Positions 24,237-35,031 of a DNA stretch of 64,000 nucleotides are shown one piece after another. The notes beneath the pieces are model-generated. The model was not told the DNA's origin and did no database searches. It worked only from the letters and a program-made list of their open reading frames with translations. Position 1 is the first letter of the stretch, and each line of letters starts with the position of its first letter. The stretch comes from Mercurialis annua (lineage: Eukaryota > Streptophyta > Magnoliopsida > Malpighiales > Euphorbiaceae). The translations under genes and the position numbers were made by a program. The stretch is taken from NCBI RefSeq assembly GCF_937616625.2, contig NC_065576.1:36668628-36732627 (forward strand), given 5' to 3'.

Positions 24237-24509
24237 ATGGAGAGGAGTATTAAGGCATGTCTCGTCTTGATTCTCTTGCTCACCGCATTTGATGCTGGCA
24301 AAGCAGCAAGAGATGCGCCTGCGAAGGATGAGGTTAAGAATCCTGAGGGTCTGTTAGGCCTGGCTCTTGCGCCACTTCTTGGTTGGGGACTCTTAGGCTG
24401 GCTAAAGGGCTGGCCAGGTTATGCTTGCTGTTTCAGACCTATCAATGGGACCACACCAGGCTCGGGTCTCCCTACTCCAGGTAATGTTGTTGGCGGCCAA
24501 GCCCCGTGA
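24237..24509 (+). CDS. Small secreted protein, family not recognised (90 aa)
   Basis: Single-exon frame with its own TATA box and leader; two possible polyadenylation signals (aataaa near 24606 and 24622) follow the stop. Residues 1-23 form a clear signal peptide (hydrophobic core ACLVLILLLTAF, likely cleavage after AGKA). The mature part has three segments: a charged piece (ARDAPAKDEVKNPE), a Gly/Leu/Trp-rich hydrophobic piece (GLLGLALAPLLGWGLLGWLKG) and a Pro/Gly tail containing YACCFRPING with two adjacent cysteines and one N-glycosylation sequon (NGT). It is probably exported to the cell wall or apoplast, or processed to a peptide. I do not recognise the family. The tail resembles CEP peptide signals only loosely. 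Confidence 0.75.
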   Translation: MERSIKACLVLILLLTAFDAGKAARDAPAKDEVKNPEGLLGLALAPLLGWGLLGWLKGWPGYACCFRPINGTTPGSGLPTPGNVVGGQAP

Positions 24510-25625
24510 TCAGACAAGCCAGACAAACAGGGTCTGGAGGCTAAATGAATAAGTAATAAAGTCTGTCTGTTGTTTGGCATAAGCTTGCTACAATGCCCTG
24601 TAATCCAATAAAATGTCCTTATGAATAAATCCTTCATCTCTGTCTATCCTTATATCTCTCACTATCACACCCTCACAAACTTACTATAGCATCTTAACAC
24701 GAAAATAAGAGTTAACGGAAAGGCGAACTCCAGATAACTAATTTTCAAATAATTATAGTTAATAATAAAATGTAAACTGCAAGAGGAAAATGAAGCCAAG
24801 GTGAACTCACATCCTACTCTTGGATTCAGAATATAGTTACAATCATGATTGGGATTACGAACTGCATTACTGGAAATAAGCTATAGAGCCACAAATTTCA
24901 TACACTATTTTCATCACCTATAAAAAGTAACAAGGAACATAACAGATGATAATCCAGCAAATAGACTAATTACGTAAATTACCCAAAAACAGAATCCTCC
25001 ATTGCATTCAGGCATGTCAATTCGACTGCTCATGTTAGGTGAAATCCAAATTCCAAATAAAAATAAGAATCCACCAACATGCTCCAACCATTGTTCCATC
25101 ACCATTCTCACATCTTAAAGCTGTTTCTAACAAGCCTGCTGTATAACAGTAGGAAAATCAATTCATTGAAGCATTGTGTGAACATTAAGAATTGAAAAAT
25201 ATATGAATAAACCACATAAGCATAAAAAAAAAAAAAATTGACAAGAACAAACAGACAGCACATTTGGTTCCATAGCTTGATCGTGAACCTAGGATTGAAC
25301 TATTCATATTACTGAATATAATTGTTGCTCATGGGAGTTACAGTTCTCACATATCACAATAGAAGGTTATTTTATCGGAAACAATTAGCCATACTATATA
25401 CCAAGCAATCCTCTAGCTAAAAGATGATAAGCTCCTACTTCATGATTTCTATATTGAAATACATGTTTTCTAAGGAATATTGTGTCAGCATTTTTATGTT
25501 TGTTAATATTGACATTAAATAGAGCAAACTCTTAAGCAAAAATAAGTTGCTGTAATGAAACTTATTTCTATTAATGCCATAATCAAATTAGACTTACATA
25601 CGATATACACCACAAGTAAAAATCA

Positions 25626-26747
25626 TCACGATGTAGTGGTTGCTGGAAGGAACACCCTAATAAGTTCTTTAACAGTGACTCTTTTCCTACATGTAGGACA
25701 TTTTGACTGAGCTTTAATTGCCTTCTTAATGCAAGCCTTGCAGAAAATATGTCCACATTTTGTTGAAGTCTCCTCGACAAATGGACTTATGCATATTGGG
25801 CAGTTGAAACTTGGCTCCTTTGGAGGTGGAGGCAGCGGCGGCTGCATGTTATCTCTCTGCCCATAAACGCTTAACATGTAAGCTTCATGCCTTAAAAAAG
25901 AACTGACACTGTGTGGGATAGTGTTGTCCACCTAGTATTTTTCTATTTGTCTACTGAATTTAATTAAAAATCAACAAATATATTCCAAGTCCAGCAGTAA
26001 AATCTGCAGACCTGGAGTAACAAAAATGAAAAAGAAAAGCAAATGCATATGAGTGAAGGCTTTCAGCACTACCATCGAGTTGCTGTGGCTTTCCAAATTT
26101 TCATAGCGAACAGAACTGATATTTGTTTGGTTTGAAGAGACTCGTCTGCGCTTGTTGTGATTAATTGCCAGCCTAGTTGTTCGTCCTATGTGCAATGTGA
26201 TAAACAAAACTCAGTAGGCAGGATAGCTTAAAAGAGAAAATCAATTCCAATCACTCTCATTGCAAAATAATGCAAGACAGAATGTTGAGAAATAGAACTA
26301 GTGACACAGAAGAAACAACATTGTATTACCTGAATCAACATCAACAACAACAGTGCTTCCACGAGATCTTTGGGAATGGTTTCTTTGGAGGTTGTTTCTT
26401 CGCGCATTGCTCTTAGCCTGGCATAAAACCAAGAACTATCATTCGCAAAAGAACCTACTGAAAAGCAGGAGACAGAGAGACAAATAGAGTTAGAGTCATA
26501 CTTCAGCAAAAGCTCTCGGGGATGATTCAATAACATCATCATCAAGCGCCTCAACATCAATAGCATTAAATGGTATGGGCTGCTGCCTTTGTTGAATTGC
26601 TAACAGCCCCAAAGCGGCATCCTGAAATGAAGTTCCTTCCTGATGATCCCTGGTTTCACTTGGAGGCACATTTAAGTCCAGCATTGCCTTCCTCCTCCGA
26701 TATCCCCTCAGGGGAGGCCCTCTTGGTCCTTGATTCTGAGTACTCAT
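25626..26747 (-). CDS. RING-type E3 ligase resembling SUMO-targeted ubiquitin ligases (STUbL4-like)
   Basis: Four coding exons join in phase: 26747-26502, 26417-26330, 26185-26073 and 25931-25626, giving 250 residues. The C-terminus has a C3HC4 RING finger: CPIC, then KCGHIFCKAC, then KCPTC, ending KELIRVFLP. Two stretches upstream look like SUMO-interacting motifs: a Val/Asp run STVVVDVDSG and the acid-flanked EALDDDVIESSP. This layout, and the RING sequence as I remember it, match Arabidopsis STUbL4. Such enzymes ubiquitinate SUMO-modified nuclear proteins. Arg-rich pieces (RGYRRRK, NKRRRV) could serve nuclear import. A 5' UTR intron is likely (donor near 27332, acceptor near 26794). SUMO binding is inferred, not shown. 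Confidence 0.88.
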
Positions 26748-27334
26748 GATTTATTTAGATACTCTTTGTAACAAACCCTCCAGCCTCACAAACCTATAAT
26801 GCATAAATCATTAATAGAGATAGATATTTTATTCAAAGCATACAACGAACTACTCCCCATTCCCCTCCGCAATTTCAAAAAAAAAGCCTAAATCACTTGA
26901 ACTAAAATCAAAAATCCACCCCGAATGACACTGGAGACGCCCAATCAAACACTTACTCGAAAAAATTCATGGCAACAAGACATATAAACTAATTCCATAA
27001 CCAAAGCAAAGAATAACTATTATAATCGGAATAGCTATTCTATTCCGGACCTATAACACAATGAATTTGTTGAAACCCATAAGTAAGAGAACACTGAAAA
27101 AGGTGCTATGTTTACAGTTACAACTTCAAAGTTTTAAAATTTATTATCAATTCACTCAATTAAGTACAAATTGAACCAAATAAACTCTGACCAAAACAAT
27201 CTACAAAACACAAACTCAATTCAAGTGAAGGTACGAATCTCAAACATAAAAACTAATCGGAAGGAGATAATCCAATCAAAGCATCCACTAAGCCAGATAA
27301 TTGAACAATCACAAAAAGAAAAAAAATAAAACCT

Positions 27335-27480
27335 GTGATCGAGTATCATGCAGAATCGAGCCGATTTATTTTTGAATTGAGAGAATTGAGATGAATCGAC
27401 CGATTATTAAGTCTAGGGTTTGATATAAAAAGGGAGAATGGCGAGAGACGACAGGAGGAGGAGGAAGACGAGGAGGAGGA
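27335..27480 (-). promoter_or_regulatory. Probable 5' UTR exon of the RING gene
   Basis: On the minus strand the segment ends with a good donor (cacag|gtttta), and a good acceptor (attatag) lies near 26794 before the start codon. The plus strand is strongly purine-rich (aggaggaggaggaagacgagg), so the leader would be CT-rich, as in many plant 5' UTRs. Confidence 0.45.
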
Positions 27481-28402
27481 GAAATGGAGTCAGTCGTCTA
27501 AAGGGTAAATACGACAAATCATAAATAAATTAATTAATTTGTTTTTGTCAATAATTTAATTTACTTTTTGAGTAATTTGTTTCTCTGTGACACGAGAGTC
27601 AATGAGGTATCGGAAGTCTCAACGTGTCACCACTTATCAGATGCCACGTATTTTCTTCATGATGTATTTTTATTTTGAAACGGCCACTACCTCATTTGAA
27701 TTTCAAAATTATATAATTTGAATAAATTCTCATTTTTTAAGGGAAAAAGGTGCAAAAATGACCCTAATGTTTATCTCAAATCACACGTGGCTCTTTTATG
27801 TTTTTCAAATCTCAATTATGGCCCTCGTGTTTCTTCTGTCAACAAAATACACAACGTAACAGAAACATTTATTCCATTAACTAATATGACATACAATATT
27901 TGTCTGTCACAAGAATTCAACGTGGCGTGGATTTTTACAAAAACAGTAGGGTAAAGGTACAAAAAAATCTATAACGTCACGAGAAGACAACATGAAATCA
28001 TTAATCGGATTCGGAACACAACAGTTGTTTGATCAGCCATTACATATTGATATTGGTAAATCTCTTGAGGGACACAATCCCTCCAAGTACAACTTTCACT
28101 CCTATCTTTTCTATTTGACTGCAGTAGTTACTCGGGGATTATGAAACACATCCATTGCACTTGAAACTAAACTAAAAAAATTACAGTTTATGAAAAATTC
28201 TTATACATTGCCGATAAGACAAGAGACTTATTGAGACAGATAAGATTCTCAATTGACTCGATCAACTTTGATTTTGCATGTATGAACTATTTGAAACATG
28301 GAAAAAAATTCTAAAGCACAAATCGTAAAACTAACTTTTGTAGGAAATGAGCTGGAAACTTTAAGAGAACAGATATATCTAGACAGCATACGAAGTTATC
28401 GA
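27481..28402. other. Intergenic region between RING gene promoter and CDC45 3' end
   Basis: Holds the promoter of the RING gene and the 3' UTR of CDC45. The part at 27735-27960 (gtgcaaaaatgaccctaatg, acacgtggc, aacgtggcg) looks like one arm of an old MITE, but I could not find its partner. No gene is supported. Confidence 0.45.
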
Positions 28403-30190
28403 TCAGAGCTTCTCGGTTAACCTGACCATAAAAGTATTAACTGCAACTTTATCTAAAACAATCCAAGAAGATTCGAACAACTCATGAAAGAAATCGGCTC
28501 CAATCTCCTCCGCTGCATTTCTGAATGCAATCCCAAAGGCATTCCCCTGAACTGCACCAAGTCGAGGTTTTCCACAAACCCCAACAATCAACATCTTGTT
28601 TGGATCCTGTGACAGACACGCGCAAAGTAAGGGCTTTGCTCTGGCACCTTTCTCCCTCAAGGCATCCATGACAAAATAGCAGAATTTAGTCAAAGCCTGT
28701 GGATAGCCCAACAGCTTTGTGTCCACTGAATCCTCAAGTTTTACCCATCTGAACTTTCTTCCACTCCTGATAGCACCACTTTTTGTGATTGCTCCACTTC
28801 CTTGTCTAAGAACTGATCGTTGTACCTTGATTGCTTGTTGCATTCCAGCTTTCAACTTATCGAGGTTGTTTAAGGAGAGTGCATCATATGCCACACCAAA
28901 CTGCTTAGAAGCGCAAGAGCCATCGGAGCTTACAAATGACTCGAGCAATGCAGTAACCCCATAGACCACATCTGCTGCAGAAACCTTGGAACTGTACCCA
29001 TGTAACCTCATGAAACTCCGATAGTAAAAATCAGTGAGCCCGTATTCTGGTAAAAATCGTTCAAACTCATCTTTCATTTTCCGCTTCACTTCATGATTCA
29101 TGTACTGAAACTTCTGTTGGCAATCCACAAGTGCAAAGCCCATTCTTGCAAGGAGAAGCTTTAGCTTCTTTATTCCATTGTCACTCCATGTCTTCAATTT
29201 AGTGGCAATATATGAGGAGCACAACATTGAATCAAACAAATTCCACTCCCTTAACAACATAAGCCTTGGTTCATCTTCATAAGCAATCCTTGATGATTCA
29301 GGAGCTCTAATCTTTGTTCCATCTTTAAGAGTCACCATAGTAACAGCCTCCAAATTCCCAGAACTGTTAATATGTTGCTCAAGCTCCATAACCCCAGCTT
29401 GATACCTCTCATCAGTTAATCTCTCATGGACAAACTGATCAGTTAGTGAAACACAAGCCAACCAAAGCAACTCAGTCGTGTTCTTCCTTAATGAATGCGA
29501 CAAATCATACATCAAGCACCCAGATGGTTTCCCATGAAACGTACCCATATGATAATAACTCCTCTTCAATTTCCTAAAAAGCCGAACAGGGTCATCTTCA
29601 TTTTCTTTCGAAACCCTCCTTCGCTTCCTTGAACCGCCACTGCCATCCTCTTCTTCCTCGCTCTCACTATCATCCTCACTATCATCGCTCTCATTATCAC
29701 CTTCATAGTCACTATTCAACTCACTGGCATTAGCCAAAGCCGAAACATCAAAATCATAAGCTAAATCAGCTTGATGCTCGTCATCATTCGAATAAAGCAC
29801 AATCACACTCTCATTTTGATCACTCAAATTATGCAAATGAATAGGCCTATGACTATCAATAACAAACACACGGGCTTTCGCACCCAAATTAAGCAACCGC
29901 CTCAAATCACGCTGACAACCCCAATTTATCAACAATATCGAAATGGGCTCAGTCGAAGTATGTGAACTCAACTCGGGACCAGCATACTTATGAATCTCTT
30001 GAAATGAAGAAACCGGATAACAAGCGTAACGGACAGAATCCGATTCCAGAATATGGAAAATGATTTTGAGTGCAGACAATGAATCAACATCAGAAGTTGA
30101 AGGGAATATTAGCAACGGCGAAAGCGATGAAGCTGATACAGATTCGCGAAGACGAGTATAAAACAACTCTACCTTTTGCTCTCTCACCAT
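28403..30190 (-). CDS. CDC45: Cell division control protein 45 (CDC45), replicative helicase subunit
   Basis: One uninterrupted frame of 595 residues beginning MVREQKVELFY. CDC45 binds MCM2-7 and GINS to form the CMG helicase at replication origins; it also has roles in meiosis in plants. The N-terminal DHH-like fold is visible (LLIFPSTSDVDSLSALKII, then VFVIDSHRPIHLHNL, then VIVLYSND). An acidic insert (residues about 155-182, rich in Asp, Glu and Ser) is followed by the basic cluster RKRRR, a probable nuclear localisation signal. The C-terminal half has the family motifs LFRKLKRSYYHMGTFHGKP and MGFALVDCQQKFQYM. Coding region intronless. A 5' UTR intron is likely, with a donor at 30492 on the minus strand. 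Confidence 0.95.
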   Translation of the reverse strand: MVREQKVELFYTRLRESVSASSLSPLLIFPSTSDVDSLSALKIIFHILESDSVRYACYPVSSFQEIHKYAGPELSSHTSTEPISILLINWGCQRDLRRLLNLGAKARVFVIDSHRPIHLHNLSDQNESVIVLYSNDDEHQADLAYDFDVSALANASELNSDYEGDNESDDSEDDSESEEEEDGSGGSRKRRRVSKENEDDPVRLFRKLKRSYYHMGTFHGKPSGCLMYDLSHSLRKNTTELLWLACVSLTDQFVHERLTDERYQAGVMELEQHINSSGNLEAVTMVTLKDGTKIRAPESSRIAYEDEPRLMLLREWNLFDSMLCSSYIATKLKTWSDNGIKKLKLLLARMGFALVDCQQKFQYMNHEVKRKMKDEFERFLPEYGLTDFYYRSFMRLHGYSSKVSAADVVYGVTALLESFVSSDGSCASKQFGVAYDALSLNNLDKLKAGMQQAIKVQRSVLRQGSGAITKSGAIRSGRKFRWVKLEDSVDTKLLGYPQALTKFCYFVMDALREKGARAKPLLCACLSQDPNKMLIVGVCGKPRLGAVQGNAFGIAFRNAAEEIGADFFHELFESSWIVLDKVAVNTFMVRLTEKL

Positions 30191-30493
30191 AATAACTATT
30201 ATTACCCAAACTTAATCCACCAAAAACACTAATGCCCAGTGAAATTTCCTCGAACGATCTAAATTCGGTCAAATTTTACTCATTTTTGGTAAATATTTCC
30301 GCCCCAATTGCTAAAACATACGGAATTTCAAGGATTTGGTACAAGAAATAAACAGGGATTGGGTATAGCACAGGTTGCACAGGAACTGTTTGTGAATTTG
30401 ACTGAGAGAAGGGTAAGCTTAAAATCAGGGGCGAACGAAGAAAAGACAGTAAATTAAGAGAGAATCAGTGAAAGGGAGAAATTGGGTATTACC

Positions 30494-30616
30494 TGAATTT
30501 TGAGATTCATCTCCAACCCACAGATCTTTAGGAACAGATGAGTTTTTGAATCTTGAATTTTTTTTATGGTTTTTGTGTTGAATTAATTTAGGAGTATGAA
30601 ATGAGAATAGTTCCAA
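30494..30616 (-). promoter_or_regulatory. Probable 5' UTR exon of CDC45
   Basis: On the minus strand this segment ends in a strong donor (attcag|gtaatac) about 300 bases before the CDC45 ATG, and an acceptor-like tag lies just before that ATG. The upstream limit is not defined by the sequence. Confidence 0.4.
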
Positions 30617-30619
30617 AAA

Positions 30620-32400
30620 AAAAAAGGAGTATGAAATGAGAATCGATTTTGCGAAAATTTTGAAAATTTCGATTGACCGCCAAATTTTGGCGCTGTGTTT
30701 AATTTTGTATGATTTTGGACAGAGATCTGGCTGGGGTAAGGTTAGATTTCGTGTACTCGCGTCTACTGCAACCTTTCATTTTATGTGCGGATCTGACGGT
30801 GCAGATTGCGGGCTTTATCTAATAAAGGTTAACTTTATAAAATTAGATTAAATATATTTAAATTGAGATAGACAAATACAAATTTTAAATTTATTTGACC
30901 TAAAATCAAAAATTTATATATCTGTTTAAATTTAATAAATAAAATTGAATCTAATTATTCTTTTATAAAAATTTATAGATTGAAAAAAAAAACTGTTTTT
31001 TGTTGGGGTATCTGCAAAACAAATCTCAACGTTTCACTTTGATAGATATTTAATTCCAAAATTTAAAACGTTACGAAATAAATCACAATCTTTACTATTT
31101 TTGCAATTTGTAACTCCAACCGTTTTCTGACAACTTTATGCATACGTGGCAGACATATTAGATACATGTATTGACATATTAAATCCTAAATCTTAACTTT
31201 CCGTATTTTTAAACTTTGTAACCTAAAAAAAGAGACAAAATTGCCGGAAATCTGACTGAGGCTACAAATAGCAAAAATAAGAAAATTTGATAAAAGTGAA
31301 AACGTTAGGATTTTTTTTGAGATTATTTTACAAATATCGAAAAAAATGAAAATATTTACAAAAATACTGCTTGCAATTTTTTTTAACAGAAATATAAAAA
31401 ATAATTATAAAAGTACAAATTTATAAAAAAATTTACAAGAATACAACTTTTTTGTATACACATATAATCTGTATATAATACGAATTATATACAAATAATA
31501 TACGTCTTTTTTAAAAGAAAATTCAGATCTATCAGATTTGAAAATTCAATCTGTATATTATATGTATATAATCTGTATATAATACAAAATATATACGAAT
31601 TTTTTAAAATCAGATCTAAAAATAAAAATTCCAGTTATGAAAAACGAAGGAGATGAGGATGAAGACGAACTGAAAATTCAAATCACGAATCATATAAATC
31701 CTAGATCTATACATACAACAAGAATAAAATCCTAGATCTAAACATACAAATCCTAAATATAAACATACAAATATAATTTCATAACATTTGAAATCTGATT
31801 TTATAAAATAAATACGAACGGCGGCGTGAGGAGTGTAGAGGAATAACGGCGAAATCGTGAGGGAGGGCACAGCGGCGGCGGCGAGCGAAGCAGCGAGGGG
31901 GGGGGATCAGCGGGGGCGGCATAGAGAGGGTGCGGCGGCGAGTGGAGCAGAAGGAAAGTAGATTGTGGTGGTGATTTTATAAGATGAAGATTGATGTTAG
32001 TGGTGGTGAATGTTAATGGAGTAAGAGAGAAAATAAAATTAGGGTTTGAGTGGAGAAGATGAAAAAAAAGGGAAAAATGATATTTTTGTTAATAAAAAGG
32101 TAAGGTAATATATTTAAAAATACAAAAAAACGCTGTTATAAAAAAAAAGTATAAGATAACATGTTTGTAAATATTTTATCTTATTCTTCTTTTTTCAAAA
32201 GATAAAAATTCATTAAGAAGATATAAGTACAACATATGAAAGTCATATCACAACATATTATGATCTTACCCTTTTCACATTAAGTATAAGATAACATGTT
32301 TGACAATTTTACCCTTTTCACATTTTCAATAGATAACCAATTCATAAAAAAAAAACTAAATCCTCTCAACTCATTCAACTTTTCACAAATTCATATTTTA
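30620..32400. other. Gene-free region, probable old TIR element
   Basis: From about 31315 to 32190 both ends carry loosely inverted phrases (gagattattttacaaatat and gtaaatattttatcttatt), with repeated taatctgtatataatac inside and a GC-rich patch at 31816-31945 (cggcggcggcgagcg, gggggggatcagc). This looks like a degenerate DNA transposon similar in style to the one near 43020-43925. No target duplication or coding region was found. Confidence 0.35.
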
Positions 32401-32405
32401 CGAAA

Positions 32406-34520
32406 ATGTCGGATTTGGAACGAGATAGAAATCGACAACCTCCGGTAAGTATTTTTTTTTATTAATTTCGGTTTTTTTTTTAAAAAAAACAATTTAAAAA
32501 ATAGAAAACGGGATTTCACGTCCCCTCCGGAGGAGGGGACGCCGGAAACCGGCGTCCCCTCTTCCGGAGGGGACGTGAAATCCCACGTTCCCTCCGAAAG
32601 AGGGAACGTGGATTTCCCACGTTCCCTCTTCCGGAGGGAACGTGCGGCGTCCCCTCCGGAAGGGGGGACGCCGGAAACGGCGTCCCCCCTTCCGGAGGGG
32701 ACAGGGGACGCTGGCGTCCCCTCCGGAAGGGAGGACGCCGTTTTCGGCGTCCCCCCTTCCGGAGGGGACGAACGGCGTCCCCTCCGGAAGAGGGGACGCC
32801 GGAAACGGCGTCCCCCCTTCCGGAGGAGACGTGGGCGTCCGGCGTCCCCTCTTCCGGAGGGGACGCCGGACGCTCGTTCCGTAATTTAATATAATTTATT
32901 TTTTTTTTAAAAAAAAAATAAATTTAAAATAAATAATTATTTGAAATAAATTAAATAATTTTACAAATTTATTTAATTTAATATATATTATTTCTATAAT
33001 TTAAATTATTATAATTGCAGGGCAGAAAGCGTATGGGGAAGACGTTTTTGGCCCCAGAATTAGGGGGATCGGGAGCCCGTCACGTTACGACGCGTAAAGT
33101 TTCTGCCTCGGCTCGACGGAAGAAACAAGCGCATACTTCTCCCGATGAGGTCCGCATTTCTGTTGAGGATCTTAGAGAGTCTGATGATTTTGTGAGCTCA
33201 GAGGACGAGCCAGAGGACGAGCCAGAGGACGAGCCAAGTGAAAAAATTTACATTTCTAAACGGAAAAAGGGTGCAGGTGGTCGGTTCGTTGGCGACTCGT
33301 CATCAGGTAAATATAATTAAATGATTATAATTAATTTAATAATATTGTTAAAAAATTAAATGTAATTTAATTATGTTTACTGTTACTTTCAGGGTCGAAC
33401 AGACGACCTGAAGAGGTTGACGTGTGGACCGTTACTGGTCCAGTACCTGGTGGACCCGAGGATGACACTGTTATTCCTAGTTTTCTCGGGCATGTCGCTT
33501 CTCGGCTATGGGATGGGGCGGACAGAGGCGTGCTGAAGTGTCAGACTAGACATGGAGCTCTGAAGAAGCTGAGACAGTGGTATGAGACGGCCTCAGAGGA
33601 GGTTAAGGTGCTGATAGACGGGACTGAGATATCACATCTCCCGTTTATCATGTTTGATCATCTGGATATCCCGCTCCTTTCTGCATTTGTGGAGCGATGG
33701 CAGCCAGATACAAACTCTTTTCACATGCCATTCGGGGAGATGACCATCACATTACATGACGTGTGGCATATTCTTCGGATTCCAGTTGCTGGGGCTATGG
33801 TTTCAGGTGCGATATTCTGTTATATTTTTTACATTTAATGTTATTTAGAATAAGTTAATTGTTTTAGGTTATTTAATAAAATATTTAGACAAATTAGTTG
33901 TTTAATGTGGATTGTGTTTTGGTTTGCCAATTGTAATTTCTTTGCAGGACTTCCCTGAAAAATGGGTGATGCTCATTTTTAGGGGAAGTGCTGCCCAATT
34001 TTTTCTAGAAATTTACTGTACCTATTGCGTGATATTAATTTAAATTGCGAAATTATGTTTTCAGGTCAGCCGAACAAGGCTCAGCTGATGGCTTACTGCG
34101 TACAGATTTTAGGTATTTCACCAGAGGATCTTGTGAGTAAGACGAGCAAGCATTTTGCCCAGGGAGGTGTGCTGATTGAGTCGATCATCAGCTTATGTAG
34201 GCGTGACCGTACTGCAGAGGTGGAGGCAATAGCCTGGATCTGGTTGACGTTAGGTTGCACTCTATTCACTGACAAGAGTGGCCATCGGATTAGACCTGCA
34301 ACCATATGGGAGGTGCGGGAAGGAGTCACAGATACGAGTACAGTTTCCTGGGGATCAGCTACACTAGCTTATCTCTATCGGCAGCTTGGAATCTCATCGA
34401 GAGGAGACTGCTCCGGTTTGACTGGCTGTCTGACACTGCTGCAGACATGGATTTATGAGTACTTTCCATGCTTCCGGCCCCAGCGAGAGCGGTTGTTGAT
34501 CGAGTCTCATCTTAGATGGT
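32406..34520 (+). pseudogene. Plant mobile domain (PMD, MAIN-like) gene, 3'-truncated
   Basis: Four plus-strand exons join in phase: 32406-32444, 33021-33306, 33393-33806 and 34065 to about 34520. After a low-complexity start with an Asp/Glu/Pro run (EDEPEDEPEDEPS), the protein enters a plant mobile domain: VLKCQTRHGALKKLRQWYE, LPFIMFDHLDIPLLSAFVER, then FHMPFGEMTITLHDVWHIL and ILGISPEDL. This domain occurs in MAIN/MAIL proteins, which act in gene silencing and meristem maintenance, and in copies carried by transposons. Homology stops near 34520 (after CFRPQRERLLI), where sequence of another kind begins, so the C-terminal half of the domain is missing. It may be a transposon-borne copy rather than a cellular gene. 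Intron 1 contains the palindrome array at 32516-32881. Confidence 0.75.
32516..32881. repeat. GC-rich array of nested palindromes in the PMD gene intron
   Basis: About a dozen variants of the arms ggcgtcccctccggaag and cttccggaggggacgcc follow one another with short spacers such as ggaaac or tttt. Neighbouring arms are inverted, so the single strand could fold into a row of stable hairpins. Two units are variants with acgttccctc instead of gcgtcccctc. The block is sharply bounded by AT-rich sequence on both sides. It is open in several frames as Arg/Pro-rich text, but codon use and lack of homology argue against coding. Confidence 0.9.
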
Positions 34521-34813
34521 TTTCAAAACTCTCCGAATATAGATCTACAAGAACTTTGATAGATATAAAAATCCCCATTTTTAAGATCTTCAAAAACTTG
34601 TATAGATCTAAAAAAACACCCCACATATATTTTAGATCTTAAAGAATCGGATCTCAAATTTGAAAACCCATAAAAAAACCTTGATAAATCTAGTACCTAC
34701 AAACATTAAAAACCTTCTAACTTATTCAAATATGAAAAATACAAATCACAACCCAAAAAACTTCAAAGCTAAAGACTTTATTCAAATAAAAAAAGAATAT
34801 AGTAGATTTATAG
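34521..34813. other. Unidentified AT-rich segment after the PMD break
   Basis: Contains repeated agatct phrases (atatagatctacaag, ttgtatagatctaaa, tttagatcttaaag) in direct and inverted form. Its counterpart continues after the inserted element at 36679-36800. The origin is not clear. Confidence 0.4.
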
Positions 34814-35031
34814 TGAATAGTAGGCTAATAATCACCCATGGCCCCTCAACTTTAGGGGTACGGGCGCTAAACCCCCTGATGTTTAAAAACGGGCGCTAAA
34901 CCCCCTGATCTTTGTGGCGGCACTCACTAAACCCCCTTTGGATGAAATATGACCAAAATACCCCTGACGCCGTTTTTTCTGGTCAACTGACATTCTTAAA
35001 AAAAATCTGACACTGTCACATCATCTGCCAT

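Noticed and set aside
24419..24509. Similarity of the secreted protein tail (CFRPINGTTPGSG) to CEP peptide hormones
   Set aside because: CEP signals have the pattern FRPTxPGxSPGxGH at the C-terminus; here spacing and the final Gly-His are missing.
28403..30190. CDC45 as a retrocopy because its coding region is intronless
   Set aside because: The frame is full-length and intact, a 5' UTR intron is likely, and no poly-A tail or flanking duplication is visible, so a functional gene is the simpler reading.
32575..32889. Two overlapping Arg/Pro-rich frames in the GC-rich array
   Set aside because: Palindromic repeats keep several frames open at once on both strands; no homology and no start context. 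Treated as a repeat.
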